A stretch of 64,000 bases of DNA from Massilia sp. KIM (GTDB lineage Bacteria > Pseudomonadota > Gammaproteobacteria > Burkholderiales > Burkholderiaceae_D). Positions 1-8,016 of this stretch are shown here, piece after piece. Every line of letters starts with the position of its first letter. Within the stretch, counting starts at the first letter, position 1. Made by a program: the position numbers and the translations under genes. The notes beneath the pieces are model-generated. The model had not been told where the DNA came from, searched no databases, and saw only the letters and a program-made list of their open reading frames with translations. Where the stretch lies: positions 248,001 through 312,000 of the forward strand of contig NZ_MVAD01000001.1 of assembly GCF_002007115.1 (NCBI RefSeq). The letters run 5' to 3'.

Positions 1-1736
1 CGTACATCTCGCTGTTCACCTTCTCGATGCTGATGCTGGTCATGTCCAACAACTTCCTGCAGCTGTTCTTCGGCTGGGAAGCGGTGGGCCTGGTCTCGTA
101 TCTGCTGATCGGTTTCTGGTACACCCGTCCGACCGCGATCTTCGCCAACATGAAGGCCTTCCTGGTCAACCGCGTCGGCGACTTCGGCTTCATCCTGGGC
201 ATCGGCCTGCTGCTGGCCGCGTCCGGCTCGATGCAGTACACCGATGTGTTCGCCCAGGCCGACAAGCTGGCCGGCATGAGCGTGCCCGGCATCGGCTGGC
301 CGCTGCTGACCGCCGCCTGCATCTGTCTGTTCATCGGCGCGATGGGTAAATCGGCCCAGTTCCCGCTGCACGTCTGGCTGCCGGACTCGATGGAAGGCCC
401 GACCCCGATCTCGGCCCTGATCCACGCCGCGACCATGGTTACCGCCGGCATCTTCATGGTGTCGCGCATGTCGCCGCTGTTCGAACTGTCGGACGGCGCG
501 CTGTCCTTCATCATCGTGATCGGCTCGATCACCGCGCTGTTCATGGGCTTCCTGGGCATCATCCAGAACGACATCAAGCGCGTGGTCGCGTACTCGACCC
601 TGTCCCAGCTCGGCTACATGACCGTGGCCCTGGGCGCCTCGGCCTACTCGGTGGCCGTGTTCCACCTGATGACCCACGCCTTCTTCAAGGCCCTGCTGTT
701 CCTGGGCGCCGGCTCGGTCATCATCGGCATGCACCACGACCAGGACATGCGCAACATGGGCGGCCTGCGCAAGTACATGCCGATCACCTGGATCACCTCG
801 CTGCTCGGCTCGCTGGCCCTGATCGGCACCCCGCTGTTCTCGGGTTTCTACTCGAAGGACTCGATCATCGAAGCGGTGCACGCGACCAACATCCCGGGCG
901 CGGGCTTCGCCAACTTCGCGGTGCTGGCCGGCGTCTTCGTGACCGCCTTCTACTCCTTCCGCATGTACTTCCTGGTGTTCCACGGGGAAGAGCGCTGGCA
1001 CCATGCCCATGGCCATGACAGCCACGCGCAAGATGCCCACGACCAGAAGGTCGCGGCCGCCGGCCACGGCGATCCGCACGCCCTGCACGATTCGGACGCC
1101 CACCATGAGGAAGAGCACGACGACCACGGCCACCACGGCCTGGCCCCGGGCCAGAAGCCGCACGAGTCGCCCTGGGTGGTGACCCTGCCGCTGATCCTGC
1201 TGGCGATCCCCTCGGTGATCATCGGCTACCTGGCGATCGGCCCGATGCTGCACGGCGACTTCTTCAAGGGCGTGATCTTCGTCGGCGAGAACCACCCGGC
1301 GATGGCGACCCTGAACGAGGAGTTCCACGGCGCGATGGCGATGGCGATCCACGGCCTGTCGACCGCACCGTTCTGGCTGGCCCTGGCCGGCGTGGCCCTG
1401 GCTTACTACTGCTACATGGTGAATCCGCGCGTGCCGGCCTGGTTCTATGCCAAGTTCAAGCCGCTGCACACCCTGCTGGACAACAAGTACTACATGGACA
1501 AGTTCAACGAAGTCGTGTTCGCCGGCGGCGCGCGCGCCATCGGTGGCGGCCTGTGGAAAGTGGGCGACCGTGGCCTGATCGACGGCCTGCTCGTCAACGG
1601 CAGCGCCAAGCTCGTGGGCTGGTTCTCGACGGTCACCCGTACCTTCCAGACGGGTTACATCTATCACTATGCATTCGTGATGATCGTCGGCGTGCTGGCA
1701 ACCCTGCTGTACTTCTTCCCGTTCTGGCGCGGTTAA
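1..1736 (+). CDS. nuoL: NADH-quinone oxidoreductase subunit L, 5' end outside window
   Basis: Antiporter-like membrane subunit of respiratory complex I, at the distal end of the proton-pumping arm. The reading frame is open from base 3, so the start lies upstream; about 577 residues are visible of a family usually 620-690 long. Hydrophobic helices alternate through the protein, with the conserved Glu of GWEAVG and Lys-bearing helices (MGKSAQFPLHVWLPDSMEGPT) typical of Mrp/NuoL antiporter folds. An extra His/Asp-rich hydrophilic loop is encoded at about 990-1140. It is followed after 21 bp by nuoM in the standard nuo order. Identity is secure. Confidence 0.97.
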   Translation, partial: YISLFTFSMLMLVMSNNFLQLFFGWEAVGLVSYLLIGFWYTRPTAIFANMKAFLVNRVGDFGFILGIGLLLAASGSMQYTDVFAQADKLAGMSVPGIGWPLLTAACICLFIGAMGKSAQFPLHVWLPDSMEGPTPISALIHAATMVTAGIFMVSRMSPLFELSDGALSFIIVIGSITALFMGFLGIIQNDIKRVVAYSTLSQLGYMTVALGASAYSVAVFHLMTHAFFKALLFLGAGSVIIGMHHDQDMRNMGGLRKYMPITWITSLLGSLALIGTPLFSGFYSKDSIIEAVHATNIPGAGFANFAVLAGVFVTAFYSFRMYFLVFHGEERWHHAHGHDSHAQDAHDQKVAAAGHGDPHALHDSDAHHEEEHDDHGHHGLAPGQKPHESPWVVTLPLILLAIPSVIIGYLAIGPMLHGDFFKGVIFVGENHPAMATLNEEFHGAMAMAIHGLSTAPFWLALAGVALAYYCYMVNPRVPAWFYAKFKPLHTLLDNKYYMDKFNEVVFAGGARAIGGGLWKVGDRGLIDGLLVNGSAKLVGWFSTVTRTFQTGYIYHYAFVMIVGVLATLLYFFPFWRG

Positions 1737-1757
1737 TCACAGGCAGAGAAAACAAAC

Positions 1758-3260
1758 ATGATGCAGTCAACAATTTCTACCTTTCCACCTTACCTGAGCC
1801 TGGCGATCTGGCTCCCGATCCTCTTCGGCCTGATCGTCCTGGCAGTCGGCCGTGACAAGAACGCGGGCCTGGTGCGCCTGCTGTCGCTGGTGGGCGCCGT
1901 GGTCAGCTTCCTGCCGACCCTGCCTCTGATCGCCAACTTCGACAATGCCGCCCACGGCATGCAGTTCTACGAGTCGGCCGCCTGGATCGAACGCTTCAAC
2001 GTGTTCTACAAGCTGGGCGTGGACGGCCTGTCGCTGTGGTTCGTGCCCCTGACCGCCTTCATCACCATCATCGTGGTGCTGGCGGCGTGGCAGGTGATCG
2101 AGGAGCGCGTGGCCCAGTACATGGGTTCCTTCCTGATCCTGTCGGGCCTGATGATCGGCGTGTTCGCCGCCATGGACGGCCTGCTGTTCTACTTCTTCTT
2201 CGAAGCCACCCTGATCCCGATGTACATCATCATCGGCGTGTTCGGCGGCCCGAACCGTGTGTACGCGGCGTTTAAGTTCTTCCTGTACACCTTCTTCGGC
2301 TCGCTGCTGACCCTGGTCGCGATCATCTACCTGTACAACAAGGCAGGCAGCTTCGACATCCTGGAATGGCACCGCCTGCCGCTGACGATGAACGAGCAGA
2401 TCCTGATCTTCATCGCCTTCTTCATGGCCTTCGCCGTCAAGGTCCCGATGTGGCCGGTGCACACCTGGCTGCCGGACGCCCACGTGGAAGCGCCGACCGG
2501 CGGTTCCGTCGTGCTGGCCGCGATCATGCTGAAGCTGGGCGCATATGGTTTTCTCCGGTTTTCGCTGCCGATCACCCCGGACGCCTCGCACTACCTGGCC
2601 CCGGTCGTCATCGGCCTGTCCCTGGTCGCCGTGATCTACATCGGCCTGGTCGCCATGGTCCAGAAGGACATGAAGAAACTGGTCGCGTACTCGTCGATCG
2701 CCCACATGGGCTTCGTCACCCTGGGCTTCTTCATGTTCAACGACCTGGGCGTGCAGGGCGGCCTGATGCAGTCGATCTCGCACGGCTTCGTGTCGGGCGC
2801 GATGTTCCTCTGCATCGGCGTGCTCTACGACCGCGTGCACTCGCGTGAAATCGCCGACTACGGCGGCGTGGTCAACACCATGCCGAAGTTCGCCGCCTTC
2901 GCCGTGCTGTTCTCGATGGCCAACGCCGGCCTGCCGGCCACCTCGGGCTTCATCGGCGAATTCATGGTGATCCTGGGCGCCGTCGAGTTCAACTTCTGGA
3001 CCGGCGTGGCCGCGGGCACCGCCCTGATCCTGGGCGCCGCCTACTCGCTGTGGATGGTCAAGCGCGTCGTGTTCGGTTCCATCGTGCACAAGCACGTGGC
3101 CGAGCTGACCGACCTGAACGGCCGCGAGTTCGCCATCCTGTCGGTACTGGCCATCGCCACCCTGTGGATGGGCCTGTATCCGGCGCCGATCGCCGAAACC
3201 CTGCAGACCTCGGTCACCGACCTGCTGCAGCACGTTGCAGTCAGCAAGCTGCCTCAATAA
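1758..3260 (+). CDS. nuoM: NADH-quinone oxidoreductase subunit M
   Basis: Second antiporter-like membrane subunit of complex I, 500 residues, the usual family length. The conserved proton-channel residues are visible: the Glu in YFFFEATLIPMY, the Lys in FAVKVPMWPVHTWLPDAHVEAPT, and the later KDMKKLVAYSSIAHMG segment. Two ATG codons stand side by side at 1758 and 1761; the first is taken, though the upstream purine stretch (AGGCAGAGAAAACAAAC) would serve either. It lies between nuoL and nuoN, with only a 2-bp gap to nuoN, so translation is probably coupled. Confidence 0.98.
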   Translation: MMQSTISTFPPYLSLAIWLPILFGLIVLAVGRDKNAGLVRLLSLVGAVVSFLPTLPLIANFDNAAHGMQFYESAAWIERFNVFYKLGVDGLSLWFVPLTAFITIIVVLAAWQVIEERVAQYMGSFLILSGLMIGVFAAMDGLLFYFFFEATLIPMYIIIGVFGGPNRVYAAFKFFLYTFFGSLLTLVAIIYLYNKAGSFDILEWHRLPLTMNEQILIFIAFFMAFAVKVPMWPVHTWLPDAHVEAPTGGSVVLAAIMLKLGAYGFLRFSLPITPDASHYLAPVVIGLSLVAVIYIGLVAMVQKDMKKLVAYSSIAHMGFVTLGFFMFNDLGVQGGLMQSISHGFVSGAMFLCIGVLYDRVHSREIADYGGVVNTMPKFAAFAVLFSMANAGLPATSGFIGEFMVILGAVEFNFWTGVAAGTALILGAAYSLWMVKRVVFGSIVHKHVAELTDLNGREFAILSVLAIATLWMGLYPAPIAETLQTSVTDLLQHVAVSKLPQ

Positions 3261-3262
3261 CC

Positions 3263-4777
3263 ATGAACGAAATGACTACGACTCTGCAAGCGGCAACCGA
3301 CACCAATCTGGCGCCGGTCTACGCTGAAATCTTCCTGCTGGTCGCGGCGTCCGCGATCCTCCTGATCGACATGTTCCAGAAGGAGGGCAAGCGCACCCTG
3401 ACTTACGTGCTGAGCCTGCTGGCCATCGGCGGCTGCGCCGTGTTCACGCTGGCCGACATGAATGCCGGCGCGACGGTGTTCACCTTCTCGGGCATGTATG
3501 TGTCCGATCCGATGTCGAACCTGCTCAAGCTGGTGACCTATATCGCCGTGGCCATGACCCTGGTGTACTCGCGCCAGTACGCGGACGATCGCCAGATGAT
3601 GTCGGGTAACCTGGGCGGCGAGTTCTACGTGCTGGCCCTGTTCTCGATGCTGGGCCAGATGATCATGATCTCGGGTAACAGCATGCTCACGCTCTACCTG
3701 GGCGTGGAACTGATGTCGCTCTCGCTCTACGCCCTGGTGGCCCTGCGCCGCGATCACGCGATCTCGACCGAAGCCGCGATGAAGTACTTCATCCTGGGCG
3801 CGCTGTCCTCGGGCTTCCTGCTGTACGGCATGTCGATGATCTACGGCGCCACCGGCTCGCTCGACATCACCACCATCGGCCAGGTCTCGGCCGCGCCGGA
3901 AGCCAACGCCACCATCCTGGTGTTCGGCCTGGTGTTCATCGTTGCCGGCCTGGCCTTCAAGCTCGGCGTGGTTCCCTTCCACATGTGGGTTCCGGACGTG
4001 GTGCAGGGCGCCCCGACCGCGGTCACCCTGCTGCTGGGCGGCGCGCCCAAGCTGGCCACCTTCGCCATGGTGATCCGCATCCTGGTCGAGGCCCTGCCGT
4101 CGATGGCCTTCGACTGGCAGCAGATGCTGCTGGTGCTGGCCGTGCTGTCGCTGGCCGTGGGTAACATCACCGCGATCGCCCAGACCAACATCAAGCGCAT
4201 GCTGGCCTACTCGACCATCGCCCAGATGGGCTTCGTGGTGCTGGCCATGATGACCGGCGTGGTGAACGGCGACAGCAGCAACGCCGCCGCTTCCTACAGC
4301 GCCGCCATGTACTACACCATCACCTACGTCCTGACCACCGTGGGCAGCTTCGGCCTGATCATGCTGCTGGCGCGCGCCGGCCACGAAGCCGAGCTGATCT
4401 CGGACTTCAAAGGCCTGGGCAAGCGCAGCCCCTGGTTCGCGATCGTCATGACCATCCTGATGTTCTCGCTGGCGGGCGTGCCGCCGATGGTCGGCTTCAT
4501 GGCCAAGTGGGCGGTCCTGCAGGCCGTCGCCACCGCCGGCATGGTGTGGCTGGCCGTGGTCGCGGTGCTGTTCTCGCTGATCGGCGCCTTCTACTACCTG
4601 CGCATCGTCAAGACCATCTGGTTCGACGACGCCGCCGACACGGCGCCGATCCACACCCCGGGCGACATGCGCGCGGTGCTGTCGCTCAACGGCCTGGCGG
4701 TCGTGGCGCTGGGCGTGGTCCCGGGCTGGCTGCTGGCGGTGTGCTACACCACCATGCAGGCAACCCTGGCGAAGTAA
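3263..4777 (+). CDS. nuoN: NADH-quinone oxidoreductase subunit N
   Basis: Third antiporter-like membrane subunit of complex I, 504 residues. The frame stays open upstream into nuoM, but the start is placed at the ATG at 3263, two bases after the nuoM stop. This gives a normal NuoN length and N-terminus (MNEMTTTLQAATDTN). Family landmarks are the ELMSLSLYAL helix with its conserved Glu, the KLGVVPFHMWVPDVVQGAPT channel segment and TNIKRMLAYSTIAQMG. It is the last classical nuo gene, and DUF2818 follows after 4 bp. Confidence 0.97.
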   Translation: MNEMTTTLQAATDTNLAPVYAEIFLLVAASAILLIDMFQKEGKRTLTYVLSLLAIGGCAVFTLADMNAGATVFTFSGMYVSDPMSNLLKLVTYIAVAMTLVYSRQYADDRQMMSGNLGGEFYVLALFSMLGQMIMISGNSMLTLYLGVELMSLSLYALVALRRDHAISTEAAMKYFILGALSSGFLLYGMSMIYGATGSLDITTIGQVSAAPEANATILVFGLVFIVAGLAFKLGVVPFHMWVPDVVQGAPTAVTLLLGGAPKLATFAMVIRILVEALPSMAFDWQQMLLVLAVLSLAVGNITAIAQTNIKRMLAYSTIAQMGFVVLAMMTGVVNGDSSNAAASYSAAMYYTITYVLTTVGSFGLIMLLARAGHEAELISDFKGLGKRSPWFAIVMTILMFSLAGVPPMVGFMAKWAVLQAVATAGMVWLAVVAVLFSLIGAFYYLRIVKTIWFDDAADTAPIHTPGDMRAVLSLNGLAVVALGVVPGWLLAVCYTTMQATLAK

Positions 4778-4781
4778 GCCG

Positions 4782-5105
4782 GTGGATACCTCCCTGGCTG
4801 TCTGGCTGGTGGTCGCCCTGTCCGTGGCGGCCGCCAACCTGCCTTTCTTCACCGAGCGCGTGTTCGGCTTCGTCGCCGTCAAGCCCGCGCCCGGTGGCCA
4901 GGCGCACGGCAAGCGCTTCGCCCTGCGCCTGCTGGAGCTGATTGTTCTATACTTCATCGTCGGCGCGGTAGCCCGGCTGCTCGAGTCCCGGATCGGCGGC
5001 GTATTTACGCAGAACTGGGAATTCTATGCGGTGACCGCCTGCCTGTTCCTGGTGCTTGCCTTCCCCGGATTCGTCTGGCGTTACCTGCGCAAGCGGCGCG
5101 TCTGA
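4782..5105 (+). CDS. DUF2818 family membrane protein
   Basis: Small integral membrane protein of 107 residues with a GTG start at 4782, four bases after nuoN. Three hydrophobic segments are visible at about residues 6-22, 50-68 and 82-97, and the C-terminus is basic (RYLRKRRV). DUF2818 proteins are characteristically encoded right after nuoN in Betaproteobacteria; their role in complex I assembly or stability is not established. The terminator directly downstream shows that this is the last gene of the nuo transcript. Confidence 0.85.
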   Translation: MDTSLAVWLVVALSVAAANLPFFTERVFGFVAVKPAPGGQAHGKRFALRLLELIVLYFIVGAVARLLESRIGGVFTQNWEFYAVTACLFLVLAFPGFVWRYLRKRRV

Positions 5106-5130
5106 ACGGCCTTCGGGCCGTTTTTCTTTT
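5106..5130 (+). terminator. Intrinsic terminator of the nuo operon
   Basis: A 6-bp stem ACGGCC / GGCCGT closed by a TTCG tetraloop is followed by a T-rich run (TTTTTCTTTT). It begins directly after the DUF2818 stop codon and ends the complex I transcript. Confidence 0.88.
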
Positions 5131-5183
5131 CCAGGGCCGGCACGGGCCGCGCGCGCCTTTCCCAACGCTGCAATGGAGAAAGC

Positions 5184-5741
5184 ATGACCCTGGAATTGAA
5201 GGAAACCCGCATCGATGGCGGCGTCGTCTACGATGGCCGCTTCCTGAAAGTCGAACGCGACCGCATCCGCCTGCCCAACGGGGCCGAGAGCGACCGCGAA
5301 TTCATCCGCCACCCCGGCGCCGTCGTGATCCTGCCGCTGCTGCCCGACGGCCGCGTGCTGCTCGAACGCCAGTTCCGCTACCCGAACGGCCAGGTCTTCA
5401 TCGAATTCCCGGCCGGGAAGATCGACCCGGGCGAAGACCACCTGGCCTGCGCCAAGCGCGAGCTGCAGGAAGAGACCGGCTACACCGCCGGCAAGTGGCG
5501 CTTCGTGTGCACCATCCACAACGCGATCGCCTATTCGGACGAGCACCTCGAGCTGTTCCTGGCCGAGGACCTGGTGCCCGGCCAGCAGCAGCTCGACGAG
5601 GGCGAATTCCTCGAGACCTTCACGGCCACGGTGCCCGAACTGCTGGAGATGGTGCGGCGCGGCGAGATCACCGACGTCAAGACCATCATCGGCAGCTTCT
5701 GGCTGGAAAAGATCCTCGCGGGCGCCTGGAGCCCCGCCTGA
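5184..5741 (+). CDS. nudF: Nudix hydrolase, probable ADP-ribose pyrophosphatase
   Basis: Cytosolic Nudix enzyme of 185 residues that probably cleaves ADP-ribose or related nucleotide sugars to AMP plus a sugar phosphate. The Nudix box is complete: G78, E84, R92-E93-L94, E96-E97 and G99. The N-terminal strand segment and the EFPAGKIDPGE approach to the box are typical of the ADP-ribose pyrophosphatase (NudF/YqiE) branch. The start at 5184 has a good ribosome binding site (GGAGAAAGC). The next gene starts 5 bp after its stop. The exact substrate is inferred from family resemblance. Confidence 0.85.
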   Translation: MTLELKETRIDGGVVYDGRFLKVERDRIRLPNGAESDREFIRHPGAVVILPLLPDGRVLLERQFRYPNGQVFIEFPAGKIDPGEDHLACAKRELQEETGYTAGKWRFVCTIHNAIAYSDEHLELFLAEDLVPGQQQLDEGEFLETFTATVPELLEMVRRGEITDVKTIIGSFWLEKILAGAWSPA

Positions 5742-5745
5742 ATCC

Positions 5746-6441
5746 ATGAGGCTCGCGGCCGCGCTTGCGTTGTTCCTGCTGGCGCCGCTCGCCGCGGCCC
5801 AGGGCCGCACCCCGTTCCAGGCGCGCTGCGAGGACACGATCGGCGGCGCGGTGGCGGTCCTGAGCAGCCGCCAGGATGGCTACCGGATCGACAACACCCG
5901 CTCCACCTACGACCTGACCCGGCTGAAGGGACGCTCGCGGCCGAACGCCTTCGTGCTCGGCCTGACCCACACCGAGGCGCGGGTCGCGATCCAGGTCGGC
6001 GGGCGCATGCTGGCCGACCCGGCCAGCGGCTACGAATGCATCGCGCCGCGCATCGATATCGCCCTGGTCTACCCGACCATCGTGGTCTACGTGGGCCGGG
6101 AGTTCAAGCCCGGATCCTGCGCGTATCAACAGGTGCTCGCGCACGAGATGCGCCACCTCAATACCTATCTCGACCACTTGCCCAAGGTCGAGGCGCGCGT
6201 GCGCGCCGCGCTGGCCCAGCGCTTCCAGTCCAGGCCCCTGTACGCGCGCACCGGACAGGCGCAAGCTCTGCTCCAGAACGAAATCGACCGCAGCTGGATG
6301 CCCTATATTAGAAGCGAACTGGCGAAGGTCGAGGCGCTGCAGGCCGAGATCGATTCGCCGCAGGAATACGCGCGTCTAGGCAAGGTCTGCGCAGGTGAGG
6401 TACAGTCCTTAATCAGAACCGCACCACGAAGCCGTACTTAA
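5746..6441 (+). CDS. Secreted HExxH protein of unknown function (DUF922-like)
   Basis: Protein of 231 residues with a cleavable signal peptide (about residues 1-19, ending AAAQG). It carries H133-E134-M-R-H137, a zinc-metallopeptidase HExxH motif, preceded by a Cys (C125) in a context (SCAYQQVLAHE) that recalls DUF922 proteins. Cysteines at 28, 98 and 125 could form a disulfide in the periplasm. The stop codon overlaps the ispD start (TAATG at 6439-6443), so it is translationally linked to isoprenoid genes with which it has no obvious functional tie. A protease activity is inference only. Confidence 0.7.
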   Translation: MRLAAALALFLLAPLAAAQGRTPFQARCEDTIGGAVAVLSSRQDGYRIDNTRSTYDLTRLKGRSRPNAFVLGLTHTEARVAIQVGGRMLADPASGYECIAPRIDIALVYPTIVVYVGREFKPGSCAYQQVLAHEMRHLNTYLDHLPKVEARVRAALAQRFQSRPLYARTGQAQALLQNEIDRSWMPYIRSELAKVEALQAEIDSPQEYARLGKVCAGEVQSLIRTAPRSRT

Positions 6442-7142
6442 TGACCAACCCTGCAATTCCACGATACGTCGCCCTGATTCCCGCCGCCGGGGTGGGCGCC
6501 CGCATGGCAGCCGGCAGTCCCAAGCAGTACCTGCCGATCAATGGCAAGCCCATGCTGCGCCACACCATCGATGCTTTCCTGTCCAGTCCCCTGATCGCCC
6601 ACACCTATGTGGTGGTGAGCGAAGACGACCCCTACATCGATGCGCTCCTGCCCGCCGACGGGGTGACCGTGCTGCGCTGCGGCGGCGCCAGCCGCATGGA
6701 GTCGATCCGCAACGGCCTGCGCCGGCTCGACGGGCAGCTGGCCGAGGACGACTGGGTGCTGGTGCACGACGCCGCGCGCCCCGGCCTGAATGCCGGACTG
6801 ATCGCGCGCCTGGTCGAGGAAACCGGCGCCCACCCGGTCGGCGGCCTGCTGGCCCTGCCGGTGGTCGACACTGTCAAGAAGCGCAGCGGCGACGGGCTCG
6901 CGACCGTGCCGCGCGAGGGCCTGTGGCTGGCGCAGACGCCGCAGATGTTCCGCAAGGCGCTGCTGGTGCGCGCCCTCGACGCCGCCACCGACCCCGAGCG
7001 TATTACCGATGACGCCAGTGCGGTTGAAGCGCTCGGACTGGCCCCCAAATTAGTAGAAGGACACCCCTGCAACCTCAAGGTGACGCTGCCGGCCGACATC
7101 CGGATCGCCGAGATCTACCTGGCCGCGTCCCGCAACGACTGA
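6441..7142 (+). CDS. ispD: 2-C-methyl-D-erythritol 4-phosphate cytidylyltransferase
   Basis: Third step of the non-mevalonate (MEP) isoprenoid pathway: transfers CMP from CTP to methylerythritol 4-phosphate. The protein has 233 residues, the normal length. The nucleotide-binding N-terminus AAGVGARMAAGSPKQYLPI, the HDAARP motif and the C-terminal ITDDASAVEALG segment are diagnostic. The start overlaps the stop of the preceding secreted protein by one base. ispF follows after 11 bp, as in most Proteobacteria. Confidence 0.97.
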   Translation: MTNPAIPRYVALIPAAGVGARMAAGSPKQYLPINGKPMLRHTIDAFLSSPLIAHTYVVVSEDDPYIDALLPADGVTVLRCGGASRMESIRNGLRRLDGQLAEDDWVLVHDAARPGLNAGLIARLVEETGAHPVGGLLALPVVDTVKKRSGDGLATVPREGLWLAQTPQMFRKALLVRALDAATDPERITDDASAVEALGLAPKLVEGHPCNLKVTLPADIRIAEIYLAASRND

Positions 7143-7153
7143 ACTGAGAACAC

Positions 7154-7666
7154 ATGGCACTCGCATCCTACAATCCGACTCCGCCGTTCCGCATCGGGAC
7201 CGGCTATGACTGCCACGCGCTGGTCGAGGGGCGCAAGCTCATCGTCGGCGGCGTGACCATCCCGCACCGCCTGGGACTGCTTGGCCACTCGGACGCCGAC
7301 GTGCTGCTGCACGCCATCATCGACGCCTTGCTGGGCGCGGCCGCGCTGGGCGACATCGGCAAGCATTTCCCCGACACCGACCCGATGTTCGCGGGCGCCG
7401 ATTCGCGCACCCTGCTGCGCGAGGTGGCCAACCGCGTGCTGAACGCCGGCTACACCATCGGCAACGTCGACGCCACTATCATCGCCCAGGCGCCCAAGAT
7501 GGCGCCCCACATCCCGCAGATGGTGTCGCGCATCGCCGAGGACCTCGGCGTCTCGCCGCAGCAGGTCAACATCAAGGCCAAGACCAACGAGAAGCTCGGC
7601 TTTCTCGGACGCGAGGAGGGCATGGCGGCGGAAGCGGTGGCGCTGCTGATCCGCGCCGCGGGATGA
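7154..7666 (+). CDS. ispF: 2-C-methyl-D-erythritol 2,4-cyclodiphosphate synthase
   Basis: Fifth step of the MEP pathway: cyclises CDP-methylerythritol 2-phosphate and releases CMP. The protein has 170 residues. The D-x-H metal-binding pair (GTGYDCHAL), the conserved [19 protein letters not shown] and [11 protein letters not shown] segments, and the C-terminal [16 protein letters not shown]-binding region are all present. It is coupled to ispD. The gap downstream holds short direct repeats and a diverged palindromic element instead of a clear terminator. Confidence 0.97.
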   Translation: MALASYNPTPPFRIGTGYDCHALVEGRKLIVGGVTIPHRLGLLGHSDADVLLHAIIDALLGAAALGDIGKHFPDTDPMFAGADSRTLLREVANRVLNAGYTIGNVDATIIAQAPKMAPHIPQMVSRIAEDLGVSPQQVNIKAKTNEKLGFLGREEGMAAEAVALLIRAAG

Positions 7667-8016
7667 GGCCATAAGGCGAGCCATACGTCGAGCCATAGGG
7701 CATCCATAAGGCGAGCCATAGGGCATCCATAAGGCGCAATGGTGTTCAGTCAGCCGAGAAACCGTCGCCCCGGCGGAGGCCGGGGCCCAAGTTCAGCGTC
7801 TCATCAGCTCAACAAAACTTGGATTCCGGCGTGGCCGACCAGGCCTACGCCGGAATGACGCGTATGCGCTAACTGAATGGCATTGAGCCATAAGGCGAGG
7901 CATTTACGACAACTAGGTGCAACTGCACTATAATGGTTGACCGACCACGTGTGGGTCGGGGCGCGCTCCCGCGCGGTCCGGCCCACGCGTCGTTCTTGAC
8001 CACGCAGGAGACGTGC
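7667..8016. repeat. Gene-free repeat region after ispF
   Basis: This 350-bp gap holds two repeat types. A 23-bp unit (GAGCCATAGGGCATCCATAA plus GGC) is perfectly tandem at 7690-7712 and 7713-7735, with decayed copies of GAGCCATAAGGC just upstream and again near 7885. At 7763-7860 there is a diverged pair of the window's palindromic repeat (CGTCGCCCC...AAGTT then AACTTGGATTCC...GGAATGACG). The promoter region of the downstream MFS gene occupies the right end. No plausible gene is seen. Confidence 0.75.
7929..7959 (+). promoter_or_regulatory. Candidate promoter and operator of the MFS gene
   Basis: A perfect TATAAT (7929-7934) with only a weak upstream -35 (TTACGA at about 7904). Directly downstream is the inverted repeat CCGACC (7941-7946) / GGTCGG (7954-7959) around ACGTGTG, where a repressor or a 5'-leader hairpin could act. 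Functional assignment is inference. Confidence 0.45.

Noticed and set aside
1767..3257. Long antisense open frame opposite nuoM
   Set aside because: High-GC codon bias opens antisense frames; the composition (Gln/His/Asp/Gly/Arg-rich) is not protein-like and the sense gene is certain.
7929..8016. Upstream start (7933) for the MFS transporter
   Set aside because: The extra 28 residues are not membrane-like, and that ATG overlaps the candidate -10; the ATG at 8017 has the ribosome site.
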